From: Chloroflexota bacterium
Lineage (GTDB): Bacteria; Chloroflexota; Anaerolineae; Promineifilales; Promineifilaceae
Reading direction: 5' to 3'
DNA: 38,406 bases
NCBI GenBank assembly: GCA_013112725.1
Contig: JABFFZ010000054.1
Location: 1 to 38,406, forward strand
The notes below the pieces were generated by a model, which saw nothing but the letters and a program-made list of their open reading frames with translations, ran no database searches and was not told where the DNA came from. Position numbers and translations under genes: made by a program. Positions 6,945 to 15,630 of this stretch are shown here, piece after piece (the first letter of the stretch is position 1; each line of letters starts with the position of its first letter).

Positions 6945-8012
6945 ATGTTTAGACAAAAACGGCTTCATCTATACTTATTCCTGACCTTATTTTTGCTGTT
7001 AGGGCGGGGCATGGCTGGTCTGGCTGTAGAGGAAGCGCCGGGGCCGCCACCTGCCTTCCCAGAGAGGGAAGAAACCCAGGCTACCGTTTACTCCGGCTAT
7101 CTTGCCTACTTACCTTTTGTAACCAGCCCCCCAGAGCCACTGCCCTGGGTCAATACACAAGATAGAACGGCCGTACAGCAACACTACCTGGTGGAATATG
7201 CGGCCTCAGAAGGGGAGCCCCCCGGCTGGACGGGCGATCACGGCAATTGCAATCCGGGCACAACAACGGCCGCCTTCCGTGAGGCCGTGCTGCGCCGCAT
7301 CAACTACTTCCGGGCCATGGCCGGCATCCCCGCCGTCATGGGTTTTGACGGCACCTACAACAGCAAAGCGCAGGCAGCCGCCCTGATGATGAGCGTCAAC
7401 CGCGCCCTCAGCCACACCCCGCCTACCAGTTGGACGTGTTACAGCGCCGACGGCAGCAGCGGCGCCGGTAGTTCCAATCTTTACCTGGGCATCTATGGCC
7501 CCGCCGCCATCAGCGGCTATGTGCAGGACCCCGGCAGCGGCAATTACTTTGTCGGCCATCGCCGCTGGATTTTGTATCCCCAAACCCGCATCATGGGCAG
7601 CGGCGACATTCCGCCCCAATCTGGTTATCCGGCGGCCCAGGCTTTGTGGGTGTTCGACCACGACCACATGTGGGGGCCGCGCCCCACCACTCGTGAAGCG
7701 TTTGTCGCCTGGCCGCCGCCCGGTTACGTCCCCTACCAGGTACTCTATCCCCGCTGGTCATTTGCCTATGCCGGGGCCAACTTCAGCAACGCCACCGTAA
7801 CGGTAACACGCAACGGACAGGCCATTGGCGTCACCGTCAGCCCGGTTGTGAATGGTTTTGGTGAAAACACCCTGGTTTGGGAACTGGGCGAATCTATACC
7901 ACAGCCGCCTGGCAGTGATATTACTTTTGTCGTCACCGTTCAGAATGTGGTGATTGATGGGACGCCCCAGTCATTCACCTATGAGGTAACGGTCTTTAAC
8001 CCTGATTCATAA
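6945..8012 (+). CDS. secreted CAP/SCP-domain protein
   Basis: It encodes 355 residues. An N-terminal signal sequence (YLFLTLFLLLGRGMAGLA) indicates export. Residues about 112-205 fit a CAP (SCP/PR-1) domain: AVLRRINYFRAMAGIPAVMG, then a region ending in FVGHRRWILYPQTRIMGSGD. The rest is a beta-rich C-terminal part, possibly Ig-like (VTVTRNGQAIGVTVSPVVNG). Bacterial CAP proteins are secreted and mostly of unknown activity. The gene lies between the ABC membrane components and the substrate-binding lipoprotein on the same strand, which is unusual. GGAAGAA 5' of ATG 6945 is a plausible SD. It may be an insertion in the transport operon rather than part of it. Confidence 0.8.
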   Translation: MFRQKRLHLYLFLTLFLLLGRGMAGLAVEEAPGPPPAFPEREETQATVYSGYLAYLPFVTSPPEPLPWVNTQDRTAVQQHYLVEYAASEGEPPGWTGDHGNCNPGTTTAAFREAVLRRINYFRAMAGIPAVMGFDGTYNSKAQAAALMMSVNRALSHTPPTSWTCYSADGSSGAGSSNLYLGIYGPAAISGYVQDPGSGNYFVGHRRWILYPQTRIMGSGDIPPQSGYPAAQALWVFDHDHMWGPRPTTREAFVAWPPPGYVPYQVLYPRWSFAYAGANFSNATVTVTRNGQAIGVTVSPVVNGFGENTLVWELGESIPQPPGSDITFVVTVQNVVIDGTPQSFTYEVTVFNPDS

Positions 8013-8154
8013 AATAAGGAGGTGGTGTTATCGGCATACTGGTCATCATGCAGCCAGACTCATTATCCTATTTCATACAGGTTTGACGGAACGCCGACTG
8101 CCAGTCGGCAAGCGTCCGGCAGGGATGCCGGCGCTCCATCTATGGAGGAGAAAC

Positions 8155-9285
8155 ATGAAAGTTTTGAATTGGAAATCCCTGATTTTGTTGTTTGTATTGA
8201 CGCTAGTGATGGGCCTGGCGGCGGCTTGCAGCGGCGGCGGTGCTGAAGAAGAGACCGCCAGCGGCGACTGCGAAAGCCTCACCCCCGTGACCATCCAGTT
8301 GCAATGGGTGACCCAGTCCCAGTTTGCCGGTTATTATGCCGCCAAAGAGCAGGGCTTTTACGCCGACGAGTGCCTGGACGTGACCATCAAGGAAGGCGCG
8401 GTAGAAATTGTGCCGCAGCAGGTAGTGGCGGCCGGCGACGCCCAGTTTGGCGTGGCCTGGGTGCCCAAGATGTTGGCCTCCCGCGAACAGGGGGCCAACC
8501 TGGTGAACATTGCCCAGATTTTCCAGCGCAGCGGCACGCTGCAAGTGGCCTGGGCTGACGCCGGCCTGGAAAGCGTGGAAGATTGGGCCGGGAAGCGCGT
8601 GGGTACCTGGGGTTTTGGCAATGAATGGGAAGTATTCGCCGCCCTGCGCCAGGCGGGCATTGAACCTAACGACCCCAGCCAGGTCACAATCGTACAGCAA
8701 CCGTTTGATATGTCCTTGCTACTCAACCGGGAAATTGATGTGGCCCAGGCGGAAATTTACAACGAGTACGCCCAACTGCTGGAAGCAACCAACCCGGAAA
8801 CGGGCGAACTATACCAGCCGGAAGATTTCAAGGTGTTCGATTATAACGATGTGGGTACGGCCATGCTGCAAGACCATGTCTTTGTGCGCGGCGACTGGTT
8901 GTCTCAGGCAGGCAATGAAGATATTGCCGTGCGTTTCCTGCGGGGCACTTTCCGCGGCTGGATGTTCTGCCGCGATAATTTTGATGCCTGTGTGAAAATC
9001 GTGCTAGACAATGGCCCCACATTGGGCGAAGGGCACATGCGCTGGCAGTTGAACGAGATCAACGCCCTCATCTGGCCGTCGCCACAGGGGATTGGCGTGA
9101 TGGACAACGATCTGTATCAGCAGACGGTGGATATTTCGGTGGACTTTGGCGTGATTTCCAAGGCGCCGGATGCCGCCGCGCTGCGCACCGACCTTACCCA
9201 AAAAGCGCTGGAAGGCATTGACGGCGATACCACCGGGGCCAATTACCAACGATTGGATGTGGAAGTGACACCCGGCGGGGAATAG
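8155..9285 (+). CDS. ABC transporter substrate-binding lipoprotein (NMT1/THI5-like)
   Basis: It encodes 376 residues. ATG 8155 follows GGAGGAG at proper spacing. A lipoprotein signal ends at GLAAAC, with Cys25 the lipidation site. The mature part opens with VTIQLQWVTQSQFAGYYAAK and QGFYADECLDVTI, hallmarks of the NMT1/THI5-like periplasmic-binding fold used for thiamine pyrimidines, riboflavin and related ligands. WGFGNEWEVFAALRQAG forms the second-lobe hinge region. It completes the importer encoded at 4216-6866. No FMN or TPP riboswitch precedes it. A riboflavin (RibY-like) or hydroxymethylpyrimidine ligand is plausible, not proven. Transcription ends at the terminator at 9322. Confidence 0.87.
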   Translation: MKVLNWKSLILLFVLTLVMGLAAACSGGGAEEETASGDCESLTPVTIQLQWVTQSQFAGYYAAKEQGFYADECLDVTIKEGAVEIVPQQVVAAGDAQFGVAWVPKMLASREQGANLVNIAQIFQRSGTLQVAWADAGLESVEDWAGKRVGTWGFGNEWEVFAALRQAGIEPNDPSQVTIVQQPFDMSLLLNREIDVAQAEIYNEYAQLLEATNPETGELYQPEDFKVFDYNDVGTAMLQDHVFVRGDWLSQAGNEDIAVRFLRGTFRGWMFCRDNFDACVKIVLDNGPTLGEGHMRWQLNEINALIWPSPQGIGVMDNDLYQQTVDISVDFGVISKAPDAAALRTDLTQKALEGIDGDTTGANYQRLDVEVTPGGE

Positions 9286-9321
9286 CCGGTAATCGGTTAT
9301 CGGTAATCGGTGATGGAAAAT

Positions 9322-9354
9322 AAAAAGCCTCTCGAATTATCGAGAGGCTTTTTT
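9322..9354 (+). terminator. rho-independent terminator (bidirectional form)
   Basis: A perfect 13 bp stem, AAAAAGCCTCTCG with its complement, has a 6 nt loop and is followed by a T-run. The A-run on the other side lets it also stop the minus-strand genes ending at 9380. A short degenerate repeat of GGTAATCG units (9287-9314) precedes it. Confidence 0.92.
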
Positions 9355-9379
9355 GTTGCCTGTGTATCGGTTGAGGCAG

Positions 9380-9802
9380 TCAGGCGCAGTTTTGGCGGAC
9401 AGTTAGCCGGCCTGCTCCCCAATGCGACCACGGCGGGTTGTGCAGCAGCAGCACGTCCACATAATCAGTTTGCAAACGACGCAGGCTCTCTTCCAGCGTG
9501 GGGCGGATGTGGGCTACGTCAAAGTCTCGCTTGCCATCGGCGCTGTAATGACTGAATTTGGTGCAAATGATGACGTCCTGCCGCACCGATTTGAGCGCCT
9601 GGCCCAATAGTTCTTCGCTACGGCCGTGCCCATAACCCGGCGCAGTATTAAAAAAATTACCGCCGGCGTCTAGGGAAGCGTGAATGATTTGGTGGGCCAC
9701 GGCCGTATCGTGCAATCCCCAATCCGGGTTCACCAACTGCCAGGCCCCCAACCCAATTTCACTCACATTCATGTCGGTATCACCCAAAGGCCTTAACTTC
9801 AT
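9380..9802 (-). pseudogene. 3'-truncated aldo/keto reductase
   Basis: The 140-codon frame gives a clean aldo/keto reductase N-terminus: LGDTDMNVSEIGLGAWQLVN, the catalytic-region segment GGNFFNTAPGYGHGRSEELL, IICTKFSHYS with the Lys, and YVDVLLLHNPPW with the His. Normal members have about 300 residues; this one loses the C-terminal half of the barrel after the LLLHNP strand and ends in unrelated GAGRLTVRQNCA just before the terminator. It starts at ATG 9802 with a GGGGA SD, 12 bp after the small ORF at 9815. It would not be expected to fold as an active enzyme. Confidence 0.8.
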
Positions 9803-9814
9803 TTTGCATTCCCC

Positions 9815-10036
9815 TTATATACAGCCTATCTCAGGCTGGTCACAGTCGTCGGGGCACGGCCGTGTCGCTTCCCTACCCGCACACAAGTTTACCACTAACC
9901 TCGCCAGCCGGTGACGCCAGGTACGGCGCGGCTGGACTGCCTCATGTTCGGCGGCTTCGGCCTTTTCCGAAACGGTGCGGTACAGTTCCTCAATCATCGC
10001 TACCCCCACTCTGGCATACAGATTACTCTCAAACAT
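9815..10036 (-). CDS. small Cys/Arg-containing hypothetical protein
   Basis: It encodes 73 residues from ATG 10036 with a good SD (GGGAGG, 5 nt spacing), upstream of and cotranscribed with the truncated reductase. The middle is basic (RRTWRHRLARLVVNLCAGRE) and the tail holds three cysteines (CPDDCDQPEIGC, plus one earlier), but no zinc-binding pattern is convincing. I do not recognise a family. Divergent from the MocR gene. Confidence 0.5.
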   Translation of the reverse strand: MFESNLYARVGVAMIEELYRTVSEKAEAAEHEAVQPRRTWRHRLARLVVNLCAGREATRPCPDDCDQPEIGCI

Positions 10037-10065
10037 GATAACCTCCCATTTGATGTATTGCCCTG

Positions 10066-10161
10066 AAAATAATCAAAGATTTCGCAGATTACGCAGATGA
10101 TAAATGGGTGAATCCTTCGGCAGTCTCAGGACAGGTTCTGCGCAATCTTTGATTTTATTTT
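10066..10161. repeat. intergenic inverted repeat with long arms
   Basis: Left arm near 10066-10089 (contains AATCAAAGATTTCGCAGA) and right arm near 10136-10161 (contains TCTGCGCAATCTTTGATT). They are complementary over about 25 bp with small mismatches, around a 46 nt loop. The left side carries the tandem CGCAGATTA-type unit. It lies in the divergent gap before the MocR gene. Confidence 0.75.
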
Positions 10162-10188
10162 ACCTAATTGGTATCATTTTACGGCTTA

Positions 10189-10216
10189 TTGAATATATAG
10201 ATAGCGCCAATAATAA
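10189..10216 (+). promoter_or_regulatory. possible promoter of the MocR gene
   Basis: TTGAAT (10189-10194), 16 bp spacer and TAATAA (10211-10216). Downstream, CGATTTGGTAAATCG (10246-10260) is a small inverted repeat that could be an operator. Weak individually. Confidence 0.3.
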
Positions 10217-10276
10217 CCTATTTTAGTAAGTCCAATTTTGTAGCACGATTTGGTAAATCGCGTTACGACAAGAAAG

Positions 10277-11755
10277 ATGCGTATTCCTCTGGATCACACA
10301 AGCGACGTTCCTCTTTACCGGCAAATTGAAAACTACCTGCGCCAGAACATCCGCAGTGGCAGTCTGGCGGCAGAGACGCGCCTGCCCGCCACCCGCGAAC
10401 TGGCCCAGGAGTTGGGCGTCAGCCGCATCACCGTCAACAATGCGTATGCGGAACTGGAAAGCGACGGCCTGATTTACACGGTAGAAGGCAGCGGTACTTA
10501 CGTGGCCCCCCCACTGGCGCTGAGTACGCCGCTAGTAGACGACACGGCCGTGACCTATCCCCTATGGCAGCAAGAACTAACAACCGGCGGGGGGGATGAT
10601 CCGGAATTGGGGGTGGTGGCACGGCCGTCATCCAGACCTCATCCCCACCTCATCGCCTTCACCGGCGTCGGCGACCCACACCAGTTCCCGGTTGACGATT
10701 TTTTCAAGGTGTTGAAGCAGATAATCCGGGAAAAAGGGGTAACAGCATTGGCCTATGGCAATATGAGCGGCGGGTATCCAACCCTGCGGGAAACGGTGGC
10801 ACATGTGTTAGCCAGCCAGGGCATCCAGGCCAACCCGGCCCATATCCTCATCACCTCCGGTTCGCAGCAGGCGTTGGCGCTTGTCTGCCAGGTACTCTTG
10901 CAACCGGGGGATGCGATTTTGGTAGAAAAACCGACCTATAATTTTGCGCTGGAGCTATTCCGCTCGTTAAAACTGAAAATTGTGGGGATTCCTCTGGATG
11001 AACACGGGATGCAGGTGGAGATGTTGGAGTACTTACTGCAAAAGTACCATCCCCGGCTGATTTACACCATTCCCAATTTCCAAAATCCATCGGGGATGTG
11101 TCTGAGTGGGGCGCGTCGCCGCCAGTTAGTGACATTAGCTGACCAGTATAATGTGCCGGTATTGGAGGATGATTTTGCGGGGGATTTGCGGTACAACGGC
11201 CGTAGCCTACCCGCCATCAAAGCCCTCTCCCCACCCGGCCAGGTCATTTACATTGGCACCTTTTCCAAGATACTCATGCCCGGTCTGCGCATCGGCTTTC
11301 TGGTGGCCGAGGGGCCGGTCTTCTCCCGGCTGGTCACCGCCAAGCGCGTCCACGATCTGGCCACCTCGGCGCTGATGCAGCATGCCCTGGAACGGTATGT
11401 CACCGTGGGGCGTTACCAGGCCCATCTGCGCCGCTCCTGCCGTCTATATCGCCAGCGGCGTGACGCCATGCTCGCCGCCATTCAGCGTTACCTCCCGGCT
11501 GAAATTCAGGTCATCCCCCCCCAGGGCGGCCTGTTCATCTGGCTGCGCCTGCCGGAGAATAAATCATCACTGGAATTACTGGTACTGGCCAGAGCTGAAG
11601 GCGTGGATTTTGCGCCCGGCGCCCGCTTCTTCCCCGACTTTGCCGAAGGCGACCCCTATCTACGCCTCAACTTCGCCACCCAAACGCCTGAGGCCATCGC
11701 CGAAGGCATCCGCCGCCTGGCGATAGCCTGGCAACGGCTGGGGGACAGCCGTTAA
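10277..11755 (+). CDS. MocR-type GntR/aminotransferase transcriptional regulator
   Basis: It encodes 492 residues from ATG 10277 (a TTG at 10250 would add 9). Residues 8-80 form a GntR winged helix (DVPLYRQIENYLRQNIRSG, TRELAQELGVSRITVNNAYA, DGLIYTVEGSGTYV). Residues about 130-490 form a fold-type I aminotransferase domain with the PLP lysine at about K331 in TFSKILMPGLRIGF. Full-length MocR proteins of this size regulate PLP, GABA, taurine or polyamine metabolism genes, frequently a divergent neighbour. Here the divergent neighbours are a small unknown ORF and a broken reductase, so the present target is unclear. All domains look intact. Confidence 0.92.
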   Translation: MRIPLDHTSDVPLYRQIENYLRQNIRSGSLAAETRLPATRELAQELGVSRITVNNAYAELESDGLIYTVEGSGTYVAPPLALSTPLVDDTAVTYPLWQQELTTGGGDDPELGVVARPSSRPHPHLIAFTGVGDPHQFPVDDFFKVLKQIIREKGVTALAYGNMSGGYPTLRETVAHVLASQGIQANPAHILITSGSQQALALVCQVLLQPGDAILVEKPTYNFALELFRSLKLKIVGIPLDEHGMQVEMLEYLLQKYHPRLIYTIPNFQNPSGMCLSGARRRQLVTLADQYNVPVLEDDFAGDLRYNGRSLPAIKALSPPGQVIYIGTFSKILMPGLRIGFLVAEGPVFSRLVTAKRVHDLATSALMQHALERYVTVGRYQAHLRRSCRLYRQRRDAMLAAIQRYLPAEIQVIPPQGGLFIWLRLPENKSSLELLVLARAEGVDFAPGARFFPDFAEGDPYLRLNFATQTPEAIAEGIRRLAIAWQRLGDSR

Positions 11756-11800
11756 AATGTCACACCGATTAGCATAACGCCGAAACATTGGCCAAATACA

Positions 11801-11837
11801 TGTACAAAAATTAGACAAGTATGAGCTAATTTGTACA
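11801..11837. repeat. inverted repeat upstream of the FAS1 gene
   Basis: TGTACAAAAATTAG (11801-11814) and CTAATTTGTACA (11826-11837) pair with one bulged A around an 11 nt loop. There is no T-tract, so it is more likely an operator or RNA hairpin than a terminator for the MocR gene. Confidence 0.55.
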
Positions 11838-11842
11838 ATAAG

Positions 11843-11870
11843 TTGACATGGATTGTACTTGTTGTAAGGT
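11843..11870 (+). promoter_or_regulatory. possible promoter of the FAS1 lipoprotein gene
   Basis: A perfect TTGACA (11843-11848) is followed after 16 bp by a weak -10 (TAAGGT, 11865-11870). It lies just behind the inverted repeat at 11801-11837, and a leader of about 55 nt leads to the ATG at 11933. Confidence 0.4.
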
Positions 11871-11932
11871 TATGCATGAGAATGTCTTATGCTCACTTTT
11901 ACTGAATTGACCATATGAGGAGTTACAAACAG

Positions 11933-13393
11933 ATGAAACGCATAACCTTTTTTACCCTTTTGCTCGTATTTACCCTATTCCTGGCGGCATGTGGTGGCAC
12001 AACCACCACCCAAACCCCGACAATGGCTGCGACCGTTCCGCCTACGGCGACGGCCGTTGTCATGCCCACTGAAGAACCCGAAGTAGAAGAAATGGCCGGG
12101 AACAGCATTGTGGATATTGCCGTGGCCGACGGCCGTTTCAGCACATTGGTTACGGCCGTGACCGCCGCCGGCCTGGCCGAAACACTCGCCGGTGATGGCC
12201 CCTTCACCGTCTTTGCCCCCACCGATGACGCCTTTGCCGCCCTGCCTGAGGGCACAATTGAGGCATTGCTGGCCGACCCCCAGGGCGCTTTAACCGATGT
12301 CCTGCTCTACCATGTCGTCTCCGGCGCCGTTCCGGCTGAGGCCGTCGTTGGGCTAGATGCAGCTACAACGCTCGGTGGCGAGGACGTAGCCATTGCTGTC
12401 CAGGACGGGAATGTGCGTCTGAATGAATCCGCTACCGTCATCATCACCGACATTATGGCGGATAATGGCATCATCCACGTCATTGATGCCGTACTGCTGC
12501 CGCCCAGCATGGTCGCCGCGGAAAAACCGTCCATCGCCGAAATTGCGGTAGAAAATGGCAACTTTACCACGCTGGTAGCGGCTCTGGAAGCCGCCGGGCT
12601 GGTGGACACGTTAGCCGGGGAAGGCAACTTTACCGTCTTTGCCCCCACCGATGAGGCCTTCGCCGCCTTGCCGGCAGGCACCGTAGAAACCTTGTTAGCA
12701 GATCCCCAGGGCGCGCTGACGCAAATTCTGACCTACCATGTGGTTGATGGCGCGGTTTATGCCGCCGATGTCGTGAATCTGTCCGCGGCCCCCACACTGC
12801 AAGGCGAAGAAATCGCTATCTCCGTAGACAATGGCACGGTATACCTGAACGACTCCGTTGCCATCATCACCACCGATATTGAGGCATCGAATGGGGTCAT
12901 TCACGTTATTGACGCGGTTCTCATTCCGCCCACCATTGCCGCAGCTATGGCGGAAGAAGCCGCCATGATGACTGAGCCAGGCACAATTGCCGAAATCGCC
13001 GCCGCAGCGGGCACGTTCAATACCTTGTTAGCTGCTTTGGAAGCGGCGGGTCTGGCGGAAACATTTGCCGGTGAAGGTTCATTCACCGTCTTCGCCCCCA
13101 CCGATGACGCTTTTGCGGCCCTGCCCGAAGGCACGATTGAAGCGTTACTGGCCGACCCCAACGGCGCTTTAACCGACATTCTGCTCTATCACGTGGTAGA
13201 TGGGGCTGTAATGGCCGAAACGGTTGTGACGCTGGACGCGGCTACCACTTTATTGGGTGAAGATGTGACCATTACGGTGAGCGACGGCCGTGTCCTGCTC
13301 AATGATACCGTGGAAGTCATTGCCACTGACATCGTGGCGTCCAATGGCATTATCCATGTGATCAACGCCGTTTTGTTACCCCCAGGCGAATAA
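11933..13393 (+). CDS. lipoprotein with three tandem FAS1 (fasciclin) domains
   Basis: It encodes 486 residues. ATG 11933 is preferred over ATG 11915 because GAGGAG lies between them at usable distance and the signal starts at MKRITFFTLLLVF. The lipobox is FLAAC with Cys20. After a Thr/Pro/Glu linker come three FAS1 domains at about 57-192, 200-335 and 350-486. Each has the H1 motif FTVFAPTD(D/E)AFAALP, the YHVV segment and the NG(I/V)IHVI(D/N)AVL(L/I)PP end. The three copies are very alike, suggesting recent tandem duplication. FAS1 lipoproteins act in adhesion and surface contact. Monocistronic, closed by the terminator at 13437. Confidence 0.93.
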   Translation: MKRITFFTLLLVFTLFLAACGGTTTTQTPTMAATVPPTATAVVMPTEEPEVEEMAGNSIVDIAVADGRFSTLVTAVTAAGLAETLAGDGPFTVFAPTDDAFAALPEGTIEALLADPQGALTDVLLYHVVSGAVPAEAVVGLDAATTLGGEDVAIAVQDGNVRLNESATVIITDIMADNGIIHVIDAVLLPPSMVAAEKPSIAEIAVENGNFTTLVAALEAAGLVDTLAGEGNFTVFAPTDEAFAALPAGTVETLLADPQGALTQILTYHVVDGAVYAADVVNLSAAPTLQGEEIAISVDNGTVYLNDSVAIITTDIEASNGVIHVIDAVLIPPTIAAAMAEEAAMMTEPGTIAEIAAAAGTFNTLLAALEAAGLAETFAGEGSFTVFAPTDDAFAALPEGTIEALLADPNGALTDILLYHVVDGAVMAETVVTLDAATTLLGEDVTITVSDGRVLLNDTVEVIATDIVASNGIIHVINAVLLPPGE

Positions 13394-13436
13394 CCGCCAC
13401 TATAAACTTCACTTTCTTTTCTCCTCCCTTGTTTGA

Positions 13437-13474
13437 TGGCTGCGACCGTTTAGTCGGTCGCAGCCATTCTTTTT
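13437..13474 (+). terminator. rho-independent terminator between convergent genes
   Basis: TGGCTGCGACCG and its perfect complement form a 12 bp stem with a 6 nt loop, followed by TTCTTTTT. It ends the FAS1 gene and faces the 3' end of threonine synthase. Confidence 0.9.
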
Positions 13475-13480
13475 CAGAAA

Positions 13481-14806
13481 TCAGTGCAGGCGCCGGGCCA
13501 ATGTCTTCCGCACCAGGTCAACGTCCGGCGGCAGCAGGATGGGCGGATTGGCGTGTTGCGCCTCCACCTCGTCCAGGGCATCCTCATGGTAATGCAGCTT
13601 GAAACTGGTGAATTTGAGACCATGCGCCGTGCTGATGACAATGACCCGCTCCTGCGATTTGATGACCCCCTGATTGACCAGTTTGAAGAGTACGGCCAGG
13701 GCAACGGCCGTGTGTGGACAGGTATACATCCCGGTGCGGTCGGCTAAAGCGGCGGCATTGGCCAGTTCATGCTCTGTCGCCTGCTCCACCACCCCATCCG
13801 TCATCTGAATCGCCTGCACCGCCTTCTCATAACTCACTGGATCGCCAATTTGAATGGCTGAGGCTAGCGTATTTTGAGCAGGCAAGCTCACCTTTTCCTT
13901 GAAACCATTCAGGTAACTCTGGTAAAAAGGATTGGCCTTCGCCGCCTGCGCCGCTGCCAGCCGGGGCATCTTATTCGCAATCCCCAAATCCATCAGCATC
14001 TTCAACCCTTTGTACAGGGCGCTGATATTGCCCAGATTGCCCACCGGCATCACAATCCAATCCGGCGCCTCCCAATCAAACTGGCGCACAATCTCAATAC
14101 CCACCGTCTTCTGCCCCTCAATCCGCAGGCTGTTCATCGAGTTCGCCAGGTAGAGAGTATTATCCTGCGTCATCTCGCGCACAATGCGCATACAGCCGTC
14201 AAAATCGGTATCCAGCGCCAACACGTGCGCGCCATTGGCAATGGGCTGGATCAATTGGGCGCGGCTCACCTTGTTTTGCGGCAAAAACACCACCGCCGGA
14301 ATGCCCGCCGCCGCCGCATACGCCGCCAACGCTGCGCTGGTATCACCCGTGCTGGCACAGGCCACCGCCCGCACCGGGCTGCCGTCGGCAATCATCTGCT
14401 TGACCACACTCACCAGCACCGTCATACCCAGGTCTTTGAAACTGCCGGTATGGCTATTACCGCACAACTTCACCCACAAATCCGGTACGCCAATTTGCCG
14501 CCCCAAGCGCTCGGCCCAAAACAGGTTGGAGTTGCCCTCAAACATACTGACGATGTTCTCATCGCGCAGGTTGGGCATCACCCACTCTTTCATGCCCCAC
14601 ACGCCAGAACCATACGGCCACTGCGTGGAGCCAGCGCGTTCTTCCAGAATTTTCATCCAGGCCGCCGGGCTGCGCCGCCGGAGCGCCTCCACGTCATGGT
14701 ACACTTCCAACAAGCCCCCACAATGGGGGCAGATATACATCACCTCAAAAACAGAGTATTCACCGGGGCAGCCCCGGAAACAGCGGAATCTGGCATTGTA
14801 AATCAT
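13481..14806 (-). CDS. thrC: threonine synthase
   Basis: It encodes 441 residues. It converts O-phosphohomoserine to threonine with PLP. The N-terminus carries a zinc-ribbon-like CX3C (C9, C13) and CX2C (C26, C29), as in the long archaeal/Chloroflexota form. The PLP lysine is K124 in NSHTGSFKDLGM. The substrate loop SMFEGNSNLFWAERLG, CASTGDTSAALAAYAAAAG and MPVGNLGNISALYKG (phosphate-binding) are all present. ATG 14806 has no evident SD. It is monocistronic here; no hom or thrB is adjacent. Confidence 0.93.
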   Translation of the reverse strand: MIYNARFRCFRGCPGEYSVFEVMYICPHCGGLLEVYHDVEALRRRSPAAWMKILEERAGSTQWPYGSGVWGMKEWVMPNLRDENIVSMFEGNSNLFWAERLGRQIGVPDLWVKLCGNSHTGSFKDLGMTVLVSVVKQMIADGSPVRAVACASTGDTSAALAAYAAAAGIPAVVFLPQNKVSRAQLIQPIANGAHVLALDTDFDGCMRIVREMTQDNTLYLANSMNSLRIEGQKTVGIEIVRQFDWEAPDWIVMPVGNLGNISALYKGLKMLMDLGIANKMPRLAAAQAAKANPFYQSYLNGFKEKVSLPAQNTLASAIQIGDPVSYEKAVQAIQMTDGVVEQATEHELANAAALADRTGMYTCPHTAVALAVLFKLVNQGVIKSQERVIVISTAHGLKFTSFKLHYHEDALDEVEAQHANPPILLPPDVDLVRKTLARRLH

Positions 14807-14957
14807 GGGATGGTGTAGATTGGTTCAATCTTCACGCTTGAAACAATCTTGAAAAAGTGAACAATGAAACTGAACAAGTGATCTAGTTTTGTAAATTACC
14901 GGTCTATCTCCCAGTGTGAATTTTGACTACACGCAGAAAATCAAGCCTTGATCGGGC

Positions 14958-14986
14958 AATTATTTATGAGCTACTCACAAATAATT
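14958..14986. repeat. hairpin with TGAG-CTA-CTCA core
   Basis: AATTATTT.TGAG, loop CTA, CTCA.AAATAATT: a 12 bp stem with one mismatch, overlapping the stop codon (14975-14977) of the minus-strand gene. The same core, read on the other strand, recurs at 26104-26120. Confidence 0.75.
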
Positions 14987-15535
14987 ATGAAGGATTTGTT
15001 GGCGCACCGATTCCAGGGTTGTCAGCGACGGATCGGGTGGGTGATCCTCCAACGATTGGATTAACAGGGCCATACCCAAGACAAAGGTCTGGCTGCGGGT
15101 AGCGCCGAAGGCGGCATTTAGCGTGCCATGCGCCCGCCCCAAATCCAAAACTTGCTGTGGGGACACCCGAACGGAGGTCCAGGCGGCGTCATCGTCCTTG
15201 CCGGGCAGTGGCAAATCCCACAACAGGTAGAGCGATTCTAAATCAGTAACGCCTTCGGGAATGGTGCGGGTACGGTCGGCCACGGCGCGGTGCAGCCCTT
15301 CCAGGCGTGCAGTTAAGGCGGTGATGACCAGATCGGGCACGTCAGCCCGGCTGATCGTTTCCGGTAAGATGGTGGCTATGTGGTTGATCGTCTGTTTTTG
15401 GGCGGGAGTGAGGGCGACGTACACATTTTGGCGGCTGATGGGATGCGACGGCCGTCCCCGTTTTGGCTGTTTGTCTTTCAACAACGCCGCCAGGGTGCTG
15501 CTCTGCAAATTGTCCTTGTCTTGATCCCGGCTCAT
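14975..15535 (-). CDS. unknown protein with ribbon-helix-helix-like segment
   Basis: It encodes 186 residues. I do not recognise a named family. Residues 1-35 are charged (KDKQPKRGRPSHPISRQ). Residues about 37-80 (NVYVALTPAQKQTINHIATI, SRADVPDLVITALTARLEGL) have a strand-helix-helix layout like the DNA-binding RHH proteins of plasmids and transposons. A helical C-terminal part follows (VLDLGRAHGTLNAAFGATRS). It lies 96 bp downstream of the AAA ATPase gene, on the same strand, with the GCGTGAT-type hairpin between. A role as DNA-binding partner of that ATPase is an inference from position. No SD is seen before ATG 15535. Confidence 0.6.
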   Translation of the reverse strand: MSRDQDKDNLQSSTLAALLKDKQPKRGRPSHPISRQNVYVALTPAQKQTINHIATILPETISRADVPDLVITALTARLEGLHRAVADRTRTIPEGVTDLESLYLLWDLPLPGKDDDAAWTSVRVSPQQVLDLGRAHGTLNAAFGATRSQTFVLGMALLIQSLEDHPPDPSLTTLESVRQQILHNYL

Positions 15536-15539
15536 TATA

Positions 15540-15604
15540 GTGATGCGTGATGCGTAATGCGTGATGCGTGAAAAAGGTCACGCATCACGCATCACGCATC
15601 ACGT
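15540..15604. repeat. hairpin of GCGTGAT tandem units
   Basis: The left arm 15546-15571 and right arm 15578-15603 are complementary over 26 bp with one mismatch. Each arm is four degenerate copies of a 7 bp unit (GCGTGAT), with loop AAAAGG. It sits between the ATPase and the RHH-like gene. Confidence 0.9.
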
Positions 15605-15630
15605 TAACTCCAACTGCCCAAATAATCACG

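Noticed and set aside
8013..8154. Possible FMN or TPP riboswitch before the substrate-binding protein
   Set aside because: Only two short hairpins (GCCGACT/AGTCGGC and GCCGG/CCGGC) are present; none of the conserved riboswitch core segments is visible.
8013..8246. Small ORF starting GTG 8022 behind AAGGAGGTGG
   Set aside because: The SD is attractive, but the frame runs into the start of the binding lipoprotein with no recognisable content; ATG 8155 has its own SD.
13874..14818. 314-codon plus-strand frame
   Set aside because: It is antisense to threonine synthase, His/Arg/Gln-rich and without promoter or SD; a shadow of a GC-biased real gene.
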